Below, one piece after another: positions 22,172-33,396 of a stretch of 64,000 nt of DNA (positions are counted from its first letter, which is position 1; every line of letters begins with the position of its first letter). Both the position numbers and the translations under genes were made by a program. The stretch comes from Cladorhizidae sp. MBARI D1340-BT2 (Eukaryota > Porifera > Demospongiae > Poecilosclerida > Cladorhizidae): assembly GCA_028752905.1 (NCBI GenBank), contig JAQNBH010000015.1:35694163-35758162 (forward strand), written 5' to 3'. A model generated the notes under the pieces. The model was given only the letters and a program-made list of their open reading frames with translations. It was not told the DNA's origin and ran no database searches.

Positions 22172-23044
22172 TGTTTTTTTTTTGTTGTTGTTGTTGTTTT
22201 TGAGGAGGGGATGAGGAGGGGATAAAAATTAATTACATCAATTCAGAAGTCACACCTATAAAACAATTTAATCCTGTCCATCCACCATGGGGTCACGGGG
22301 AGGGAGGCGGCTGATCCACATCGTGGCATTTCTCCTCCACAAGCAAAAGCTATCTTTGGAAGGGCCAAGCATGACCGTAGCAGTGTTGTCTCCATCTGGG
22401 AGTCCTGGATGTCAGGCAGACGAGCGATTACCTTCTCCACTTTCCTCACCCTGTTCAAAACGGTAGACTCACAAAACGAGGGCGGTCCAAGAGGGGAGCC
22501 CAAAACAGCAAATCCATCCCGAGAGATGGGAATATCAGAAGGTAAGGGATTGGGGAGGGGAGTTGAGGTCTCGGGTATGTGTAGGAGGGACTTCATCCGA
22601 TTCAAATGGAGGCCACGTGCAGGACCCTCCTCCTCTATTAGCCAAAGCAGCACCCAAGTCCTTAGCTGACCCACACAGTGACCCATCATCCAGGTACCAT
22701 GCATTGATCAGGAGGCCCGGCACCTGTTCCTGGATCTTCTCTACTAGGGGTTGGAGCGCAAGAGAGAAGCCGAGCGGACCTAGAGGGTCGCCCTGCTGGA
22801 TGCCACAACAGCTGAGGATAGACTTATCCACGAAATGGAGGAGGGGTTGGGCCCTGCAACACATCTCCATCCAGGCAGACATGGAGGGGAGCTCTCACTT
22901 CCTGGAACATATTCGTTCTATCAATCCTATTGAATGCATTTGAATAATCAAGTAGGAGTGTCCATTTTGTCTCGGGAGGGATATCATTATCCTCTTGCAC
23001 CCGAGCCAAAGCATGAATGATAGATTCACAACCCACAGATACCC
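22172..23044 (-). pseudogene. LINE (non-LTR) reverse transcriptase, 3' half with tail
   Basis: Minus-strand RT motifs appear in order: VGCESIIHALARVQED (about 23040), LLLDYSNAFNRIDR (motif A, about 22950), GIQQGDPLGPLGFSLAL (motif B, about 22800), INAWYLDDGSLCGS (catalytic DD, about 22710), and FESDEVPPTHT in a shifted frame. The end of the element has a CAACAACAACAAC then A-rich tail (22172-22200), as expected for LINE 3' ends. Two frameshifts separate 22824-23078, 22535-22882 and 22243-22704. A gypsy LTR splits this half from the upstream half (23346-24530). Confidence 0.85.
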
Positions 23045-23345
23045 TGTCAGGGAGCATCCTGACAACTGCCTCTGACACCTCTGGAAAAGGAGGAACAACC
23101 TGTGGGAATCACTCACCTGATTACTCATCTACATTAGAAGGTGTAAAACCACAGAGATCAGACACAAACCACTACGTGAACTGTGATAGAATCTATATAT
23201 AAAAGCGAAGAACAGCAAAGAGAGAGAGAGAGCGAAGAGAAAAGGCAAGAGAACTAAAGGAACTGTATAAGACAGTTGGTGTATGATACAATAGGTGTAT
23301 GAGACAATTGTGATTCTATGCTATTATTATTCTTTACCTTTATGA
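23045..23345 (+). mobile_element. Gypsy LTR (solo or truncated) inserted in the LINE
   Basis: Begins TGTCAGGGAGCATCCTGACA and matches the LTR at 28095-28445 for most of its length. The shared part includes GAACTGTGATAGAATCTAT followed by a TATA box (TATATATAAAAG at about 23195) absent in that exact form from the other copy. The LINE reading frame stops just right of it (APQLL near 23390) and resumes just left of it (VGCESII near 23040), which shows insertion into the LINE. A purine-rich GA tract lies at 23217-23250. The right edge is approximate. Confidence 0.72.
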
Positions 23346-24530
23346 CCTATCAGAAGGGGTGGAGATTGAATTGGTCAAGCTAGGTTTATTGATAAGAGTT
23401 GCGGAGCAACTAGATCAGTAAACAAGAGGTTGGCGTCGCAGGAGCTGCAAGAGAGTGAGCTTCTCCTGACATACCCCAACGCCAACTTGTAAGGGGGTGA
23501 GGATTGTAAGGGGGTGAGGATCCCCAGTGCCTTGGACCGCATGGCTCTTGAGATGCATTTAGATGTTAGGCGGCGCAAGACTTCCCTGACTGCTATGGGT
23601 CTGAGTCCACCCCCCTTCTTCCTGCTTGCAAGGAGAGATGCCCCGCACAGGTGAGGAACAACATCAGAAGGGGCACCACCTGCGCACAGAAGCCCCTGAA
23701 GAGCTAAAAGAGCACTATTGCCCCTGTCTGGTGAGGGGCACGATATAGCTTCCTTTAGATGATTGGCCCTTAAACTTGAAGGACCAGGGGCCGAGCCTCT
23801 AGGGAAGGACTTGACAGTATGTGTGACATCCTCCACTGATACTTGGATTGGAGATGGTGCAGGACCGGCTGGCACAGGAGTTGGTGGGTCCTGAGGATGC
23901 TTGGCCAGCATCTCAGCATAGGACTGAGCATCGACTGGAGCAAGCCCATCAGAGGTCAGAGCTTGAATGGCCTTCTTATATTGGCCATCTTCCACAGCCA
24001 TCCAGGCACGCCTAGCATTGGCCACTCTCTGCTTCTCCTCGGTTACTTTGCTAAGCTTCCCTTTGCAATGATTAGGCCTGATAACGGATTCCTCCACCCA
24101 AGTCCATAGCCCATAGATGTCTCCCCCTCTCCACCTCCGAATCCTGGCCTTGACGAGCATCTCTGTAGCCTGCCAGTCTCTTAATGCATCGTGGCAACAT
24201 AAAAAAATTGCCCCAACCATCCAGATCAGAAGGACCAGCTACGATGGCACGGACCACTTCACCCACCAGGCCAGCCCAAGCATCACTTGCCCCTTTAGGG
24301 ACATGTTTGAGGGTAGTGGTCTTAATCCCAAAAATTAATCCCAAAAATAGCGTTTAGGGGTGGGAGAGTGATGGTAGGTGAGGAAGTTGGCAGCGCTGTT
24401 GGCTCAGTAATCGGAAAAGGATGGTATGGGGTCGTCAACTGCCCCATGGCGGTCCTCTGCTGGATGAGTAGGAGAATCAGCCACAGGAGTTCCATCAGGA
24501 GCAGAAGTATCGGAACAGCCAATAGCGAGA
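23346..24530 (-). pseudogene. LINE ORF, 5' half (pre-RT and RT fingers)
   Basis: The 281-codon frame 23375-24220 contains a pre-RT domain (VTEEKQRVANARRAWMAV, about 24030) and RT finger motifs (FPRGSAPGPSSLRANHLKEA at about 23800, LLASRKKGGGLRPIAVREVL at about 23620). Upstream pieces in other frames read LPPLNAIFGINFWD (about 24360) and TTTLKHVPKGASDAWAGLVG (about 24310), joined by a 15-bp duplication (AAAAATTAATCCC). It continues across the inserted LTR into 22172-23044. The family resembles a LINE group common in sponge genomes, from memory. Confidence 0.82.
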
Positions 24531-24814
24531 AGAACTTCCAACGGAGGTAGCGATTGGAAGGAAAACCGAAAGGACAAGTGTACTAGGTTGGGAGCAAGTG
24601 GTAGTATTCCGACACTTGCTTAGCCGGCCAGGAAGACAGCCCGAGCAGGTTCTACCCACCTTACACAACCCTTACACATTCCTAACCTTATTACAGGCAT
24701 TTAGAGATCTACTAGTTATGCGAAGGTCCGCGATTCCGCGGCGTGGATGCCCTGATAGGGGCTACGCCCCCATACCCCCAGGGGGTGTTGCCACCCCTGA
24801 GAAAGTAAAAGTCA
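24531..24814. other. GC-richer spacer, unassigned
   Basis: Contains a locally GC-rich segment with GGGGCTACGCCCCC and CCCAGGGGGTGTTGCCACCC (24755-24800) that can fold on itself. No gene or known terminator is recognised. Confidence 0.4.
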
Positions 24815-24906
24815 CTTGAATAAATCATACAAATACAAATTTATAGTTTTGAATAAATCATACAAATACAATTATAGTTTTGAATAAATCATACAAATAC
24901 AAATAC
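24815..24906. repeat. Three tandem copies of an about 33-bp AT-rich unit
   Basis: The unit GAATAAATCATACAAATACA plus TTATAGTTTT is repeated three times at the 3' end of the Merlin-like fragment. Confidence 0.85.
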
Positions 24907-24909
24907 AAC

Positions 24910-25340
24910 AATTCTAACAATAAATCATGATGAATGCTACTTCTACATCGGATACCAGAGGGCAATGTCATGGTAAATGTTTTGCAGAACATTGTTTTTC
25001 CATATCTTTCCCGCCACATGAACTTGTCTAAATAAGAAGGGAGTTGAGAGCGGTGATATCCTCTCATTCGCTTGATCTTAACTTTTACACGATTCCAGTA
25101 TAATTCTATGTGGTTAGTATGCACTTCGCTTGGATCTACAAATTGAACAGAATGATTCACAGTGCTGTGACTGTGTACAGCAGGTAAGAGATTAACATCA
25201 TTGTATGCTGCCCAATAGTCTGACCACACAATAGTGCCAGGCTCCACATGCGCCTGTATAATGGGTAATAGTGGCAGCATCCTGACAATCTAATTCCATA
25301 TACCCAAGTTTGTTTACTTTTCCCTGAGCAACCAGATAGG
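24910..25340 (-). pseudogene. Merlin/ISXO2-like DDE transposase fragment
   Basis: Minus-strand sequence reads DAATITHYTGACGAWHY-type text upstream, then LLPIIQAHVEPGTIVWSDYW (catalytic Asp in the SDYW context), VNHSVQFVDPSEVHTNHIE (Asn/Glu region) and RMRGYHRSQLPSYLDKFMWR, which is the conserved end of ISXO2/Merlin (IS1595-related) transposases. Only the C-terminal half remains, with a frame change near 25270. It is preceded by a few aligned residues in other frames up to about 25340. Confidence 0.82.
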
Positions 25341-25344
25341 GGTG

Positions 25345-27172
25345 GCAGCACAGGAGCAAAACCAGGTGTTTTAGTACTTGCCCAAAGGCCTTACTCGAAG
25401 GCACTTGGAAAGGATGGCATTCTTGTTCGGCATGAGAAGAGTGCAATGCAGCATCAGAAAAGGCTGATCTTTTTCAGCACAATTTCAGAAATCCTGATGC
25501 ACGAGTTAATACTAAACTGATGAACCAAAAAGCTCAACAAGCAGAACAAAATAGAGAAGTCCTTCACCAAATTGTGCTTTGTGTGGAGTACTTGTCAAAG
25601 CAAGGCTTGCAGGAAAGTTTAACCAAACATCTTCGGGATAATAGCTTACCTTTTACAGTTTAAGCTGATGAGGTAATTGATCCCCATGCCAATCAAGAAA
25701 TTATCTCGGTGTGCTTAAGACTTTCAATTTAAAGTCATTAAAAAATCCTTATCAGGGATTCTTGATAGATTTTATTAGTTTGGAGAGAGCAAATGCTTCA
25801 GCAATTTCTTCCAAGATCTTGGAATCCCTTTCTCATCCATCGGTGTCTTTAAATCCAGCAAATATTCGTGGTCAGGCATATAGCCGTGCTGCTGTGATGT
25901 CATCTGAAATTGCAGGTTTGCAAGCCAAAATTAAAGAGATTTCTCCCTTGGCTTTGTATATCCCCCGTTTTTCACATAAGCTTACCTTTCAATTGCTGCA
26001 TCATGCAAAGTTAAGTAGGTAAGGAATCTCATCAGCTTATTAATGAAGTTTTTAACCAACAGTCACCAACAGTCCTAAGCAGTAAAGAATGTTTGAATTG
26101 ACCTTGAAAAAATACCTTCGTGATTCATCCCATTCTAAACTTCCAGGACTTTGCAAAACACACTGGATAGAAAGGCATACTTGTTTAGAAGTATTTTTCA
26201 AACTGTAGGAGGAGACATTAGTCACTTTCTTAGATGTTATCGTTTCACTAGCTGAGTAACCAGACTTAGTTTCTGAATCTGGGAGCTGGAATTGAGACAG
26301 AGATACCAAAGTGAAAGCACAAGGGCTGAAAGCTTCACTTTCTTTATATCTGTATTCATCATAACAAAGAACATCCTTGATGAAGTAAAAATTATGGCAT
26401 CAAAACTTCAGAAACAGGACCAAGATGTATTTGATGCTCATAAAATGGTCAGTACAGTAATTGACACATTGAAACCACATGAAACAATATCGACACCATT
26501 TTCAGTTTCTGGTATGAAGAAATTCTACAGATGGCAGATAATGTCGGTGTTGCTGAATCTGTTCCCAGGAAGACAAGTTTGCAAAGGAATAGAAGCAATA
26601 CTCCAAGCAATACTCCAATTGTCCACTACAAAAGAGCAGTTGCTATTCCTCTTCTTGACTCTCTGGTCACTCAAATGAAAGAGAGATTTTCTGAGGACAA
26701 CTCGCATGCTAAAATGTTGCTCACTTTGATTCCATCAATTATACATAGCACATCAATGGACTTGGTCAAAAATGCTCTGGATGACTTGGAAAAGGATCTT
26801 CCATTTCCTAGGTCACTAGCAAGTGAACTCAGGAGGTGGCAGGTTATGTGGCTGAATGCGGACCATAGTGATGACACTTCATTACCTGACAGTCTCCTAT
26901 CAGCTCTTGCAAATTGTGATATGAATGCATTCCCAAACATCCATCACTTTTAGTAATATTGCACATTGCCGATCAAGCGCTGAAGCAGAACGCTCTTTTT
27001 CTTTATTGAGAAGGATCAAGACGTATATGCGATCTACAATGACAGAAGAATATTTTTCTGATCTGGGAATGCTATGCACTACAAGAAATGAATACCTGTG
27101 GATGATATTTGCTATACATTTGTGCAGGCACATCCGAAAAGGATGTTTGAAGCCTCACTTTTTACTGACTAA
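25345..27172 (+). pseudogene. hAT transposase (PRKRIR/ZMYM1-like), frameshifted
   Basis: The N-terminus has a TTF-like end (YSKALGKDGILVRHEKSAM, about 25390). It continues with NTKLMNQKAQQAEQNREVL (about 25510), ADEVIDPHANQEIISVCLR (about 25665), FISLERANASAISSKILESL (about 25775), RGQAYSRAAVMSSEIAGLQ (about 25870) and LQKQDQDVFDAHKMV (about 26408). It ends in the dimerisation motif SAEAERSFSLLRRIKTYMRS (about 26970). At least five frameshifts or stops are present. The AYD catalytic context is AYS here, a further sign of inactivity. Confidence 0.85.
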
Positions 27173-27405
27173 CTACTGTTAAATCAATCAATTTTATCAT
27201 TATATTTAAGTACATATATTTTCGTTGTTTTTCTATGGCAGTTGTTAACATTTAATTAAGTACTATGAGATGCATCTCAAATTGTGGTGAATTTTCAGAT
27301 AGTTAAACTGTGGTGAATTATCAGTTTTGTGTTCTGCCTTATGGCCAATGATCCATTGGATACCTGTACATATGATCTACAACCCCCCCTTGTTAAAATT
27401 CCTGG
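27173..27405. other. Spacer between hAT and gypsy relics
   Basis: AT-rich with two near-copies of a CTGTGGTGAATT word (27283, 27308). No gene is supported. Confidence 0.45.
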
Positions 27406-27409
27406 ATCC

Positions 27410-28088
27410 GGCCCTGTTAGGGCATATTGTGGGGCAAAGAACAGTACAGCCATTGCTAGCTAAGGTACAAGCCGTACAAAGCTTTAGGCAACCAACAACT
27501 AAAAAGGATGTGAGAGCTTTTTGGGGGATTGTGTGGGTACTATAGAAAATTCATACCCAATTTCTCGACTATAGCCACCCCCCTTTCAGACCTTACTAAA
27601 AAGGATAAACCCAACTTAATTGAATGAGCATATCCAACAGGCTTTCCAGAAATTAAAAACAGTTCTCACCAATTACCCAGTTCTATCCACACCTAATTGG
27701 CATAGATCATTTATCTTACAAACTGATGCCTCTGATAGTGGCATAGGTTTTGTTCTTACCCAGATTGATGAGTTGGGAGATGAACACCCAATCGCCTATG
27801 CATCCAGGAAACTTCTTCCACGGGAGAGGAAATATTCGACCATCGAGAAAGAAGCCCTGGCGGTTATCAAAGGGACCAGACACTTTCGCGTTTATCTGGA
27901 GGGTACCGAATTTACTATCTGACCACAATCCGTTGACATACCTGTCACGACTGAAAGATAGCCATGGAAGACTACACGGTGGGCTCTGCTGATGCAACCG
28001 TACAACTACAAGATTGTACATAAGCCTGGCACACGCAATGCCAATGCTGATGGCCTATCACGAGAGCATGGCTCTCACTTGAACGATG
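27410..28088 (+). pseudogene. Ty3/gypsy RT thumb and RNase H, directly followed by an LTR
   Basis: Starts in the RT connection (LGHIVGQRTVQPLLAKVQAV), then a frame-broken segment, then a clean RNase H from 27620: FILQTDASDSGIGFVL, HPIAYASRKLLPRERKYS and TIEKEALAVIKGTRHFRVYL. The end reads NYKIVHKPGTRNANADGLSR (about 28005) with a stop context just before a GGGGGAG polypurine tract and the LTR at 28095. No integrase follows RNase H, so integrase would have to lie upstream of RT, as in Gmr1-type elements. Confidence 0.85.
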
Positions 28089-28094
28089 GGGGAG

Positions 28095-28445
28095 TGTCAG
28101 GGAGCATCCTGACAACTGACTCTGACACCTCTGGAAAAGGGGGATCAACCTGTGGGAATGACTCACCCGATTACTCACTTACATCAGAAGGTGTAAAACA
28201 ACAGAGATCAGAGAAGACAGACTACCCACAAACCACTACGTGAACTGTGATAGAATCTATAAAAGAGAAGAACAGCAAAGAGAAAAAGAGAACAAAGAAA
28301 GAAAGAAAGCGAACGATTAAGAAAGACAATTAAGACTGAGTAAGTCTATCATCGAACGAGATAGATTACTAGTGATATTGTGCTTATTGATATATGTTTT
28401 TAATGTGCATTTGAGCCATTGTTTTATTGTTCTTAATTCCTAACA
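28095..28445 (+). mobile_element. Gypsy 3' LTR
   Basis: Follows the polypurine tract GATGGGGGAG, starts TGTCAGGGAGCATCCTGACA (a short hairpin) and plausibly ends CCTAACA, giving about 351 bp. A second LTR of the same family is at 23045-23345. It contains an AATCTATAAAAGAGAAG promoter-like word near 28254. Confidence 0.72.
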
Positions 28446-28577
28446 AGCTCTAGTGAGGGAGTGAGGTTAGTGGTATTGGTCTTACCAAGGTCTTGAGGGC
28501 AAGAGGTGTAGTGCATCTAGGTTCTCAGACAAGGGTTTGGCGTCATCAGAAACTGCTAGTGGCTTATAAGAGGTCAC

Positions 28578-29860
28578 AGGGAGAGAGTTTCTGACAACCC
28601 ACCAGTATATTGCTCTTTCAACATAGTGCTTGAAGAGGCTATAGGGGACTAGTCCTAACAGCTGCTATTGGATATCCCCACTGAAAAAGACCATAGGTGA
28701 GAACTTACCATTAAGTAAATAGATTCCTACAGACTATCCACAAACATTATAGTTTAGCCAGACAATAGGTGAAACTTATCAATTAGCAACTAGTTTAGTA
28801 TTAGATTCCCAGGGTATATATCTGAGAGTGTGAGCGTATATATACCAAACCAATGTTAAGAAGTTTAAGGTGTGCATGTTTCTTGTTAGGTAGTGGTTTT
28901 CTTACCTATTTGTGTTATAAGCTCATCTGCCCAATCCCCCCCCCCACACACACACATGTAGCAATCAACCTCTACAACATAATTTCTTCTTGTTGTACAC
29001 TACACCAATTTGCACATACCATACTATGTTGCTATTGTTGACTGTAGCAATGGTTACTACAAGTAAGACCAACAGAGAACAGTAAACAATGTCAGGCCAT
29101 ATATTGCTGGAGGGTTTTTTATTTAGAATATCAAGATTGTCTGCATTCGTTCTTTTCTAGTATACCACCCTGAGATAGCTGACATAGCTAGATATCTATA
29201 AACTTACCAAAGCAGTATTCCATATACACAAGTGTGTCTGATATACTGTTGTTTACAGAATAGTTCCTGAACAGTCTTTGGCATAAATTATAATCCATAG
29301 ACTAAAGAATGCGAATTATGTCTGCATGGTTTGTGTGTGTGAGGGGGTGGGGGGGGGGAGGGGGAGGTGTTGGGGGTGAAGGGGAATAGGCAGGTGAGCT
29401 TTTAACACAAATAGGTAAGAAAACCACTACATAACAAGAAACATGCACCTTAACTTTCTTAACACCCTCAGATACTGCTACCATGTATATATATAATATA
29501 TACCCATGAGGATGCTTAATACTAAACTAGTTGCTAATTGATAAGTTTCAGCTGTTGTCTGCTGCTTAGGAGTATGACTAGGCCAATAGCAGCTAAGACT
29601 ACAGCTAGTTTTAGTTACTATATTTTACACAAAACACAATGGCCTATTTCTAAGAGCACTATATTGATGAGTAGCCTGGCTAAGCTAGGATGTTTAGGGA
29701 TGGTCTATAGGAAAATATTTACTTATTGGTAGGTTTTCATCTGTGGTCTTGTTCATTGGGGATATGTCCAGACCAATAGCAGCTCTTAGGACTAGTGCTA
29801 CTCAGACAAGCTATAGCCTCTGCAAGCACTATGTTGAGAGAGCAATATACTGGTGAGTTG
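28578..29860. mobile_element. Foldback-type element with about 370-460-bp inverted arms
   Basis: The left arm (about 28578-28960) begins CACCAGTATATTGCTCTTTC and contains CTTACCTATTTGTGTTATAA. The right arm (about 29385-29860), read on the minus strand, begins CACCAGTATATTGCTCTCTC and contains CTTACCTATTTGTGTTAAAA. The loop is about 430 bp. The right arm has an extra inserted segment (about 29560-29740). No transposase and no clear target duplication are visible. Confidence 0.75.
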
Positions 29861-31083
29861 ATTGGCTAAACTTAGTTCTGGTGCTTTTATAAGCTTTGTT
29901 TGTTCTTGTTCTAGTATGGACATAAATCAACAGAGCTAAAGGAAACTTTCAAGAGTAGATAACAGAGTAAAAGAACTTGAACAAAAGCTAATCACTCTAG
30001 AGAGTTTCTATATATATAAATTTAGCTCTGTTGCTGGATGCCACTAGAAAAAGAACAAATAATGTTTATAAAACACCAGAACTTATGAACAATTATCTAT
30101 ACATAACAAAGGGAAATCTCACGGGTTATTTTACTTAAAAGTCTACTAGATAAGGAGATTCTAATTCAATGGGATTTTTAGTTGTTGCTAGGTTATATAA
30201 GCTTATTATTTACTTAAATACTACTGGTAGCTCTTCTCATACTATCCACTTTGCCTTAGTTGTAGATCTTTGATTGATAACTAATGAATATCAACAGAGA
30301 ATGGGCTACTTTCAGGGCTGGTGACCAGTATTTTACTAATAATTTTGTCTTTTTATTTTCTTGAAAACAGTGTGGGTGTTTGGGCCAATCCCCTAGGTTT
30401 CAGCGAGGGCATTCAATAAGTCAACTAAGAACATGTGTCTGAAAAATATCTCAGACTGTGTAGTGCATGTTAGAACTTACCATCACTTCCTTAGCAAGGC
30501 ATGTCGGATACAGAATGCTAGCAAAAGAACCATAGCTGTTTTAACAGATTATAGTTTTCTCTGAAGTTATCACTTTCATATGATAGTCTGCAGGCCCTTC
30601 AACGCAGAAAAGCTACGTTTAGACAATGTTGGAGGAAATATGTTTTTATAGACATGCTATTGGCATCTTGCTCCAGGCAGACATCCATGTCATTTAAGAA
30701 CAGTTCTTCACCTGACCTAACAACAGCTTGCTTTTCTCCCTCGTGTTCCTTAGCAAAAGTCAGCACAAAGATTTGTGCTCGAAAGATCATAGGTTTAATT
30801 AAGAGTGACTCACGTATGCGCAAGTACCAAAATCTACTTCATGCATATAGCACTGAATGCAAAGAGTGGAGCGGAAGTAAAAATTTCAGCAGATGAATAC
30901 TCAAACTCAACAACTAAAGCGACACCTGGTCAGACATTAGAGATTGTCAGGCATGGAACATGCCAGTACATGTATCATGTTAATGACTGTGATTCCAGGA
31001 TTGTAAAAATGGTCATGTTTTTTTAATACTATAGCAAACAAATTTCTTTAGTCAAAAGGTTATATGATTTGTTAGAATGGAAT
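29861..31083. other. Intergenic DNA between genes C and B; includes dispersed repeat copy
   Basis: Holds copy 2 of a dispersed repeat (30065-30260). The rest is AT-rich with no supported gene. A minus-strand open frame at 30599-30823 has no recognisable homology and no splice context. Confidence 0.45.
30065..30260. repeat. Dispersed repeat, copy 2 (copy 1 at 13010-13205)
   Basis: Shares GTCTACTAGATAAGGAGATT, ACCAGAA and GGTTATATAAGCTT in the same order as copy 1, about 80-85% alike by eye. Confidence 0.7.
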
Positions 31084-31790
31084 TCTTTCGTGGTTTTTTA
31101 AAATTAGTTCCTGTTTATGTTTCATTCTGGTACTGTTATAGTGACTTTCACCAGGATGAGCCAGTAGGATGGCTAAGTAATGCTCACCTTGTAATTAGAT
31201 GCCTGCAGCATCCACAAAGACTGTATATGCTGGCCCACACATCCCCAAGTTAAGCGTTTAACAAGAGTTTATATAGCATTCCTCATACAGTCATTACAAA
31301 CCTTCTTTGATTGGCATCATAAGGTATCTCTCTATGCAGTGCAAGTCCAGCTATAAAATGTATCAGTTATGTGCATGTGTAGTAACTTAAACTGGCAAGG
31401 CAACATACTCCACAAAACTTTGAGGCAAGAATTACAAGTATGACCATGTCTATTATATGTCTTTAGTTCCCAGACAAAGTTCTTATTGCTTGTTGCTAAT
31501 TAACAGGACAAACTTCAAGTAGCTGTTACTTTGGAGGTAATTTGTCCTCCATGGCCCCAATCAGTTTGTGGAGGATACCATAGCAATATTATTTCCATAT
31601 TTTTAGCTAAATGAGATTTTGTTAATGAACATTATTTACATAGGCAAATGGAAACATACTTGGAGTATTCCAAAGTGTGCTTTCCATCTCTAGCTACTAT
31701 TTCGTCTGGCTTAAGAAACTAGCTTCTTCATCTTGACCTGGAGAGATGCCCTTCTCTCACTTCACAGTCCAGTACAATTGTTTATGGTAA
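31084..31790. repeat. Interspersed repeat, copy matching 52551-53245
   Basis: Shared blocks in the same order include TTCTTTCGTGGTTT, GAGCCAGTAGGATGGC, CACACAGTCATTACAAAC-like, CAAGAATTACAAGTATGACC and CAGTCCAGTACAATTGTTT. The other copy lies in gene B's first intron. Since this copy is intergenic, I treat it as an interspersed repeat rather than part of the receptor duplication. No coding is seen. Confidence 0.75.
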
Positions 31791-32389
31791 ATCTATAGAA
31801 ATGACATTCACTAGAGAAAGAAAAGGGATTTTGTGTGTTGGAGTATGCTCGAACACAGTCGAACAAGACTGTGCAGCATGCATTTGTGAAAGAATTCTCT
31901 AAAAATGAACTAACTGCAATGCAGATTTGGACATGGCCTGGCTGTCTGTGCAGGGCAAAAGGATCTGGATGACCACCAGAATCAGAAGAGACTGTTGAGC
32001 ATGTGCCGTGTCTCAGGCGGCATGCATAAAATTTGTGAAATCGGTCATGGAATCCACATACTTTTGAATTTCTCATTCAAATTTGGAGGAATAAATCTTA
32101 TGTTGCTCAATATTAAATCTGTTCAGTTTCATTTGCCTAGACTATATATGTAGTTTCTGTGATATTTACATCTCAAATGATATCAATTTTTTTTAAACAA
32201 CCTGTATATACAGCAAGGCATTCTCTGGCGAGCGAAGTGTAATGGAGGGTTGACAAATTACCAATGTGACAAAACACCTTATCCTGTTAAGGCCCACCAC
32301 ATATACTACAGCACAGTGAGACTCAGTATAACAGTAACTAATACTATTATCAGTACTCAATAATAACATCCATAATACTAATAGTTATG
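31791..32389. other. Intergenic spacer before a LINE
   Basis: No gene is supported. The word AGGCATTCT.TGGCGAG..AGTGTAATGGAG near 32215 recurs in variant form near 55170 and 55725, a small dispersed repeat that may be the 5' or 3' end of a LINE. Confidence 0.4.
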
Positions 32390-33396
32390 AGTGTCCCGCT
32401 GGCAAGAAGAGCAACGTCATGGTAATAGGGAAGAAGGAAGCAGGAGTGCATTGTAGGATTGGTGAGGAGATATTGGAAGAGGTCAAAGAATTCAAGTTCT
32501 TGGGAGTATGGTTTGATAGGAAGCTAAGGGGTAATGTCCAGTTAGAGAAGATGACAAAGAAGGTAGAAGAGTGGGTTGGAAAGGTGACATGGATGTGTAG
32601 AGTGAATGGGCAGGAGTGTTGGAGCTTCTAGTGAGACCCAGTATGGAGCATGCAGCTGAACTGTGGTGGATAGGAGGTCATAATGCTTGCAAGAAGTTGG
32701 AGTCAGCACAGATGAGAGTGGGTAGGAGACTGTTGGGGGAAAGTAATACAGTAGCAGGAGTGGCAATACGGGAGATATGGGGTGGAGGAAGCTGGAGGAG
32801 AGGAGGGAAGAGATGAAGGTTTTGTTTGGTAAGAGATTAGAGGTGTTGGAACAAAAAAGATTGGTAAAAATAGTTGTAAATAAACTTAGAGAGGATGGAG
32901 GAATGAGATGGTGGGAAGAATATGAGATCGTGAGGAGAAAATACAAGATAAACAACGAGGTTGGATCAGTATGCAAGTGGAAGGGGAAAGTGAAGGTGAG
33001 AAATGAGAATGATTGGGAGGAGGAAGTAAACGGCAAGAGTACGCATGGTTGCAAAATCGACTGAGGACTGCATCAGCTGGGTTGTTAGAGGATAAGAAGA
33101 GATGTGGGATAGTTAGGGAAGAGAGGTGTATCATGTGTGATAGTGGAGCAGGGAAAGATGTAGAACATTTCTTGGTGATATGCGGGGAATTTGAGATGGA
33201 TCAGCTGGTACTGATGAATGAGGTTCACAGAATTGAAGGGGCAGGACAGTGGCTGGATGAATTTAGAAGAGTGCGTAAGGATGGAAAGGTGGTATTGCTT
33301 TTGGGGAAAGATATGGAGGGAGTAAGTGATGCAGTGATGGAGGAGGTCGGTGAGTGTGTTATGTATTGGGTAGGGAAGTGGTCCCTTTTTTTCTAA
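32390..33396 (+). pseudogene. LINE (non-LTR) pol C-terminus with CCHC-like motif
   Basis: The first frame (to 32631) has the RT thumb signature EVKEFKFLGVWFDRKLRGN. The second (32616-33064) continues with VRPSMEHAAELWW and KLESAQMRVGRRLLG, typical of LINE post-RT regions. The third (33013-33396) has WLQNRLRTASAGLLEDKKRC and CIMCDSGAGKDVEHFLVIC (C-x2-C-x9-H-x4-C), the terminal zinc motif of many LINE proteins. Two frameshifts separate them and the RT core is missing (5' truncation is usual for LINEs). Codon-level sequence is strongly purine-rich. An inverted relative lies at 55270-55490. Confidence 0.85.

Noticed and set aside
24750..24815. GC-rich foldable segment considered as a structured RNA or tRNA-like gene
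   Set aside because: No tRNA promoter boxes or cloverleaf could be made out; it is next to transposon debris.
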